Source: Plasmopara viticola (taxonomy: Eukaryota > Oomycota > Peronosporomycetes > Peronosporales > Peronosporaceae). Taken from it: DNA of 64,000 bases. Location of the stretch: positions 248,001-312,000 of the forward strand of contig MBPM02000054.1 in NCBI GenBank assembly GCA_001695595.3. Reading direction: 5' to 3'. Shown here in pieces: positions 61,586 through 64,000 of the stretch. How positions within the stretch are numbered: the first letter of the stretch is position 1; the number at the start of each line of letters is the position of its first letter. Below the pieces are notes generated by a model. It worked only from the letters and a program-made list of their open reading frames with translations. It was not told where the DNA came from and did no database searches. Made by a program: the position numbers and the translations under genes.

Positions 61586-62711
61586 CTCCCACTCGATTCG
61601 ACAGCCTTTTGCGCTTAAATGCCGAGTATGCTCCGAAGTTTGCAGATTTGTGTTGCTGGAATAGACTTCGTCACGATGTCGGCCAGCATATCTTGAGTTG
61701 GACAGTACTCGAGCACCACTTGGCCATCTTCCACCGTTTTGTGTATAAAGTGATAGCGAATGTCGGTGTGTTTGGTGCACTTGTGAAATTCGGGATTCTT
61801 GGCCAGCACGATGGAACTTTAATTGTCTTCGTAGATCTTTATTGCTTGACTACTTGATAGTTCACCAAGCTCGCACAGGAAAGTTTTCAAGTAAGTCGCC
61901 TCTTGAGCTGCTTCTGTTAAAGCCATGTACTCTGCTTCTGTCGAAGAAAGTGCCACAGTCCGTTGTTTCTTGCTTCTCCAGCTGACGCAACCTCCATTCA
62001 TTATGAAAGCATAGCCCCTTGTGCTTCGTCGAGTTTCCAAATCGCCTGTCCAATCTGCATCTGAATAGCCTCGAAGTCCTTCTTGGTCTTGAGCTTGGAA
62101 CATAATGTCATGCGTCTTGGTTCCTTGCACGTATCTGAAGACCCTTTTGAGTGCCTGCCATTGAGTTGGACATGGATCCGAAGCAAATTGACTGAGTTCT
62201 GCCACTGAGGCTGCTAGGTCCGGCCGAGTCCCAACCATCAAGTACATGAGGCAACCAACGGCATTTTCAAATGGGACTTTTGCCATTGTCTCTTCATGGC
62301 AACACCCTCCTTCGCACATGGCCTTGATCAACTTGAGTCCTGGATCTTGGGGTGTCCTGATGGGCTTACTGTTTTCCATGCCGAACTTTTTCATGATGTC
62401 ACTTGCAAACTTAGTCTGACGAATCGACACGTTACCAGTCGAAGTTTCTCGATCAATCTCCATTCTCAATAAGAACTTGAGTCGACCAAGATCCGTCATT
62501 TCGAATCGCTCGCTGAGTGCCTTCTTAGTCGTATTTAGCAGCTCATCGTTGTTACTTGCGAGCACCAAGTCATCAACGTAGAGCGCCACTTGGATCAAGT
62601 CATGGTCATTCCGCTTGACATATATGCAATGGTCTGCATCACACTTCTTGAACTTCATCCCCATCATAAATCCGTCAATTGTCTGATTCCACATTCGCGG
62701 TGACTGCTTCA
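61586..62711 (-). pseudogene. Clade A RT C-terminal half and RNase H, minus strand
   Basis: A 310-codon open frame (62751-61819) with MKQSPRMWNQTIDGFMMG, HCIYVKRNDHD, YVDD at 62580-62569, ALSERFEMTDLGRLKFLLRMEI, FASDIMKKFGM, RNase H GYSDADWTGDLETRRS, VALSSTEAEYMALTEAAQEA, ending IYEDN stop; the RNase H tail continues in another frame to the 3' LTR. Catalytic YVDD and RNase H acids look intact, but everything before KQSP (gag to RT fingers) is missing, replaced directly by an LTR end (CTTACAACA). The RNase H frame is better preserved than any other in the window. Confidence 0.85.
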
Positions 62712-62949
62712 TGTTGTAAGAAGCACTTATGCTGTAGATGGCAAAATGCAAAGTGAATATATTTATAGGTCCTTAGTTCGCAACTACATGCTACCTCTAA
62801 GCCAAAGATTTATTTATCTAAGCCAATCAGAACAACTTACCATCCGGGCGCTATCATCTTCCCATCCCAAAACCGATCTTTTGCCCATCTTGAACCCGCT
62901 TCTTCAAGCAGTCATTACTTGATTGTACATATTGGTACCTACCGATATG
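62712..62949 (-). repeat. LTR type A1, minus strand, 5'-truncated
   Basis: On the minus strand it ends CTTCTTACAACA at 62712, directly against RT sequence TGAAGCAGTCACC with no primer site. Its start is cut at ACATATCGG (62949), where a plus-strand LTR begins. It carries the reverse TAGTTGCGAACTAAGGAC and TATAAATATA blocks. Confidence 0.7.
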
Positions 62950-63094
62950 TGTTGGAGAATCGACGCCTCGACCAGCAACTACATAGCGGTAAGTACCGGT
63001 ATCTGCAATCAGTTGATGGCTACTGAAAGGTAGCACTAATAAATATATTTACTTTCGCATTTTGCTAATTAGTGCCCAAGTAAATTTTTCAATT
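62950..63094 (+). repeat. Short LTR type A1, plus strand, head-to-head with the previous LTR
   Basis: 145 bp: TGTTGGAGAATCGACGCC, then AGTACCGGTATCTGCAATCA, then a deletion that skips the TTCTGATTGG region, ATAAATATATTTACTTTCGC, ending TTTTTCAATT. Primer site GGTTATGAGCTC at 63095. About half the usual LTR length. Confidence 0.75.
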
Positions 63095-63098
63095 GGTT

Positions 63099-64000
63099 AT
63101 GAGCTCAAGCCCCGCAGACTCTGCCTTTCCGCCCCCTGACTCTGCCTTCGCCACCATGGACGCGTCTACGCAAAGCCCGATTAACAAGTTCGACGGCATC
63201 AACTTCCACAACTGGAAATTTAAGATGCAGATGGTGTTGGAGGAGAAAGATTTGTGGGACGTGGCAAGTGGCGAGATTAAGTTGGAGCAATGCGTCGCTT
63301 CGCTGGACCCAGGGCCTATAAGAGGAAGTCACGCAAGGCGCTGGCGATCATCTGTCTCGCGATGGAAGATTCGCAGCTGCCACTGGTTCGTTCTGCGACT
63401 GGCGCACATGATGCATGGTCAAGGCTCGAAGGACATTACGAGAAGAAGAGCCTCGTCAATCGACTCTTCCTATTTCGAAGTTCCTGACAGCAACAATGGA
63501 TGAAGGTGATGATGTGCTTTAGCACATTAACAAGTTAAAGACACTAGCGGAGCAACTTGATGCGATCGGGGCTCCGGTTCGCGAGGACGGCTTGGTTATC
63601 ACGCTTCTGAGTAGTTTGAGTGAATCGTACCAATTTCTCATCACGGCACTAGAGTCACGTGCTGATTCATTGACGTGGGAGCTCGTGACGTCTCGGGTAC
63701 TGCATGAAGACATGAAGCGCAAAGAACAGGGTGGCGGCATCGATGGAGCCGCGCACAACCAAGGGCAAGCGTTCATGGCTAATGATAACACCAAGCGCAA
63801 AGAACGTCTTGTGCAGGCAAAGACAAGTGGGTCTTGCCATTACTGTGAGGAACAAGGTCATTGGATTGCCAAGTGTCCCGCGCGAATTCGTGGTAATGCG
63901 GAGCGGCAAAGGCCACAGCGTGCGAATGTCGCACAAGTTGAAGATGTTTCTAGCGACTTTCTATTTTCGGTGAATGGTGACACAAGTGCTACCAAGTCAA
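63099..64000 (+). pseudogene. gag: Clade A gag, cut by the window end
   Basis: ATG in the primer site (63099): MSSSPADSAFPPPDSAFATMD, NKFDGINFHNWKFKMQMVLEEKD, EIKLEQCVASLD; a frameshift near 63305 leads to YKRKSRKALAIICLAMED, SLVNRLFLFRSS stop. TAG at 63522. The last part has KTLAEQLDAIGAPVREDGL, LTWELVTSRVLHEDMKRKEQGGG and a full zinc knuckle CHYCEEQGHWIAKC at about 63835-63876, followed by FLFSVNGDTS. Protease lies beyond the window. Confidence 0.85.

Noticed and set aside
1..64000. Host genes such as effectors, or a defence-type gene system
   Set aside because: All long frames resolve to copia gag, protease, integrase, RT or RNase H, or to shadows of these. No signal-peptide-led or other host-like frame could be supported.

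Overview
The window is a eukaryotic transposon graveyard. Every part of it that I can assign belongs to Ty1/copia (Pseudoviridae-type) LTR retrotransposons, apart from one tRNA-headed SINE at 27464-27795. I see no host gene, rRNA, tRNA gene or CRISPR. The style of the gag-pol proteins, the half-tRNA(iMet) primer sites and the presence of a SINE suggest an oomycete genome (Phytophthora or downy-mildew type). That assignment is inference, not proof.

Two gag-pol clades occur. Clade A has gag with FHTWKFKM, zinc knuckle CHNCGKQGHW, protease WLVDSGATQHM and pre-integrase YLWHLRLGH. Clade B has gag with YGGSQKAGR, knuckle CTYCGKLGH, protease [10 protein letters not shown] and pre-integrase HARMGHAP. 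LTRs fall into types that all start TGTT and mostly end CAACA: A1 (TGTTGTCGAAG or TGTTGAGGATACG), A2 (TGTTGTTTATGG, the array LTR), B (TGTTGAGGGTAATCGG), C (TGTTGTGGGTTGACGG), D (TGTTGAGGGTTATGGG) and E. After the LTR comes a primer-binding site GGTTATGAGCCC, which matches the complement of the initiator-Met tRNA anticodon arm. The gag start codon lies inside it.

Layout. 1-2812: decayed clade A pieces. 2813-6863: clade B element with a C-type 5' LTR and a B-type 3' LTR. 6864-8842: clade B pol with an internal inversion. 8843-11540: clade A 3' half on the minus strand, with an antisense solo LTR in RT. 11541-15287: minus clade B element with C LTRs. 15288-15925: minus D-LTR gag head. 15964-18939: second minus clade A pol with the same antisense solo LTR. 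18940-22660: clade B/D element carrying the same inversion as 6864-8842. 22661-39396: a plus-strand stack of four clade A heads joined at LTRs. This stack includes a nested clade B element (32064-36695, target duplication CTAAG) and the SINE. 39397-44665: mosaic of a B gag/protease front and an A integrase/RT/RNase H back. 44666-47064: clade B element with its pol inverted in front of its own LTR. 47065-59659: tandem array of eight LTR-gag-protease cassettes with a period near 1.56-1.61 kb. The last cassette continues into integrase and RT (59660-61308). 61309-64000: minus A-type 3' half, head-to-head LTRs, and a gag head cut by the window end.

No element looks able to move by itself: each has stops, frameshifts, deletions or catalytic changes. 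The array is the most striking structure. It reads as a self-nested insertion later amplified by unequal exchange, giving repeated promoter-gag-protease cassettes without integrase or RT. Several still have uninterrupted reading frames of 357-491 codons.
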